This document shows, piece after piece, positions 63,514-64,000 of a DNA stretch of 64,000 nt (position 1 is the first letter of the stretch; each line of letters starts with the position of its first letter). A program made the position numbers and the translations under genes. The DNA is taken from NCBI GenBank assembly GCA_017792365.1, contig CP051229.1, positions 2,232,001-2,296,000 of the forward strand. The letters are read 5' to 3'. The notes beneath the pieces were generated by a model, which had not been told where the DNA came from, did not search any database, and was given only the letters and a program-made list of their open reading frames with translations. This stretch comes from Hyphomonas sp. GTDB taxonomy: Bacteria; Pseudomonadota; Alphaproteobacteria; Caulobacterales; Hyphomonadaceae.

Positions 63514-64000
63514 ATGAGTTCATCAGCCAGCAAGTCCAATCAGCAAACGCTTCTGTTGCTGGCGGGTGACGGCATCGGTCCCGAGGTCATCGCCGAGACC
63601 CGCAAGATCGCCGAAATCGTTGCGCCCGACCTCGTGCTTGAAGACGGCCTGCTGGGCGGCGCAAGCTTTGAAGCGCACGGCGAACCGCTTACGGCGGAGA
63701 CCCTCGATCGGGCGAAGGCTGCCGACGCGGTCCTCATGGGCGCAGTCGGAGGCCCCAAATGGGATGGCGTCGCCCGCGACAAGCGTCCCGAGGCGGGCCT
63801 GCTCGCGCTGCGCAAGGGCCTCGATGTCTACGCCAACCTGCGTCCTGCCTTCTGCTTTCCGGCGCTGAGCGACGCCTCCGCCCTGAAGCGCGAACTCGTG
63901 GAAGGCCTCGACATCATGATCGTGCGCGAGCTCACTTCAGGCGTCTATTTCGGCCAGCCGCGCGGCATCGAAACCCTGCCTGACGGACAGAAACGTGGCT
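63514..64000 (+). CDS. leuB: 3-isopropylmalate dehydrogenase, 3' partial
   Basis: The first 162 codons are present; the gene runs off the window end. [53 protein letters not shown] and [16 protein letters not shown] are the LeuB N-terminal motifs (NAD-dependent oxidative decarboxylase of leucine synthesis). [16 protein letters not shown] holds the catalytic Tyr. GGGAGTGG precedes ATG 63514. Confidence 0.97.
   Translation, partial: MSSSASKSNQQTLLLLAGDGIGPEVIAETRKIAEIVAPDLVLEDGLLGGASFEAHGEPLTAETLDRAKAADAVLMGAVGGPKWDGVARDKRPEAGLLALRKGLDVYANLRPAFCFPALSDASALKRELVEGLDIMIVRELTSGVYFGQPRGIETLPDGQKRG

Overview
The window is about 65 percent GC, densely coded on both strands, and reads as chromosomal DNA of a free-living, aerobic, probably marine alphaproteobacterium. 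A position near Hyphomonadales/Maricaulales is likely, but the genus cannot be read from the sequence. Pointers are GapR (DUF2312), split proton-translocating transhydrogenase genes (pntAA/pntAB/pntB), a zinc-less L36 protein, DUF3297, a 6S RNA beside the 5-formyltetrahydrofolate cyclo-ligase gene, many lipoprotein peptidases, a large TonB-dependent receptor and REP-like palindromes built on GTCATCCCGG. No phage, IS element, CRISPR array, rRNA or tRNA was found. The functions given are family assignments read by eye from protein motifs; no database search was possible.

Layout. 1-9 kb: the end of an outer-membrane efflux gene, a small GIY-YIG gene between two palindromic elements, then a peptide-scavenging block (M2 dipeptidase, esterase, M14 carboxypeptidase, TonB receptor). 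9-16 kb: a two-gene RND efflux pump, a cupin, a beta-lactamase-like serine hydrolase and a cytochrome c'-like lipoprotein. 16-27 kb: the least understood part. It holds two paralogous DUF6644-type membrane proteins, a DUF6152 protein, a lipoprotein of unknown function, a DUF3089 esterase, a broken gene, and tandem haem-c/PQQ-propeller lipoproteins, the first of which is frameshifted. Similar palindromic boxes lie in several of these promoters. 27-33 kb: an alpha/beta hydrolase with a late frameshift, then the transhydrogenase operon with a DhlA-like haloalkane dehalogenase gene inside it.

33-46 kb: a C13 (legumain-type) peptidase, GapR and a partner protein that seems to start at CTG, rpmJ, a lytic transglycosylase, an MFS carrier, a DPP-IV peptidase, the cyclo-ligase/6S RNA pair, and a large TPR-like lipoprotein followed by a membrane-anchored coiled-coil protein. 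46-56 kb: galU and a UDP-glucuronate epimerase (sugar nucleotides), CysQ, DUF3297, a GST-like protein, a double-FKBP lipoprotein, threonine dehydratase, a fused peptide ABC ATPase, a PEP-mutase-family enzyme and a PP2C phosphatase. 56-64 kb: a divergent pair of ribbon-helix-helix proteins around a repeat-rich promoter, YebC, TesB, an M15 peptidase, DUF3833, hemolysin III, MgtC, and a VOC-leuD-leuB leucine operon cut by the window end.

Three genes (near 21300, 24222 and 28190) are each interrupted by what looks like loss of one base. They lie within 7 kb, so either local assembly errors or real decay of this accessory stretch must be considered.
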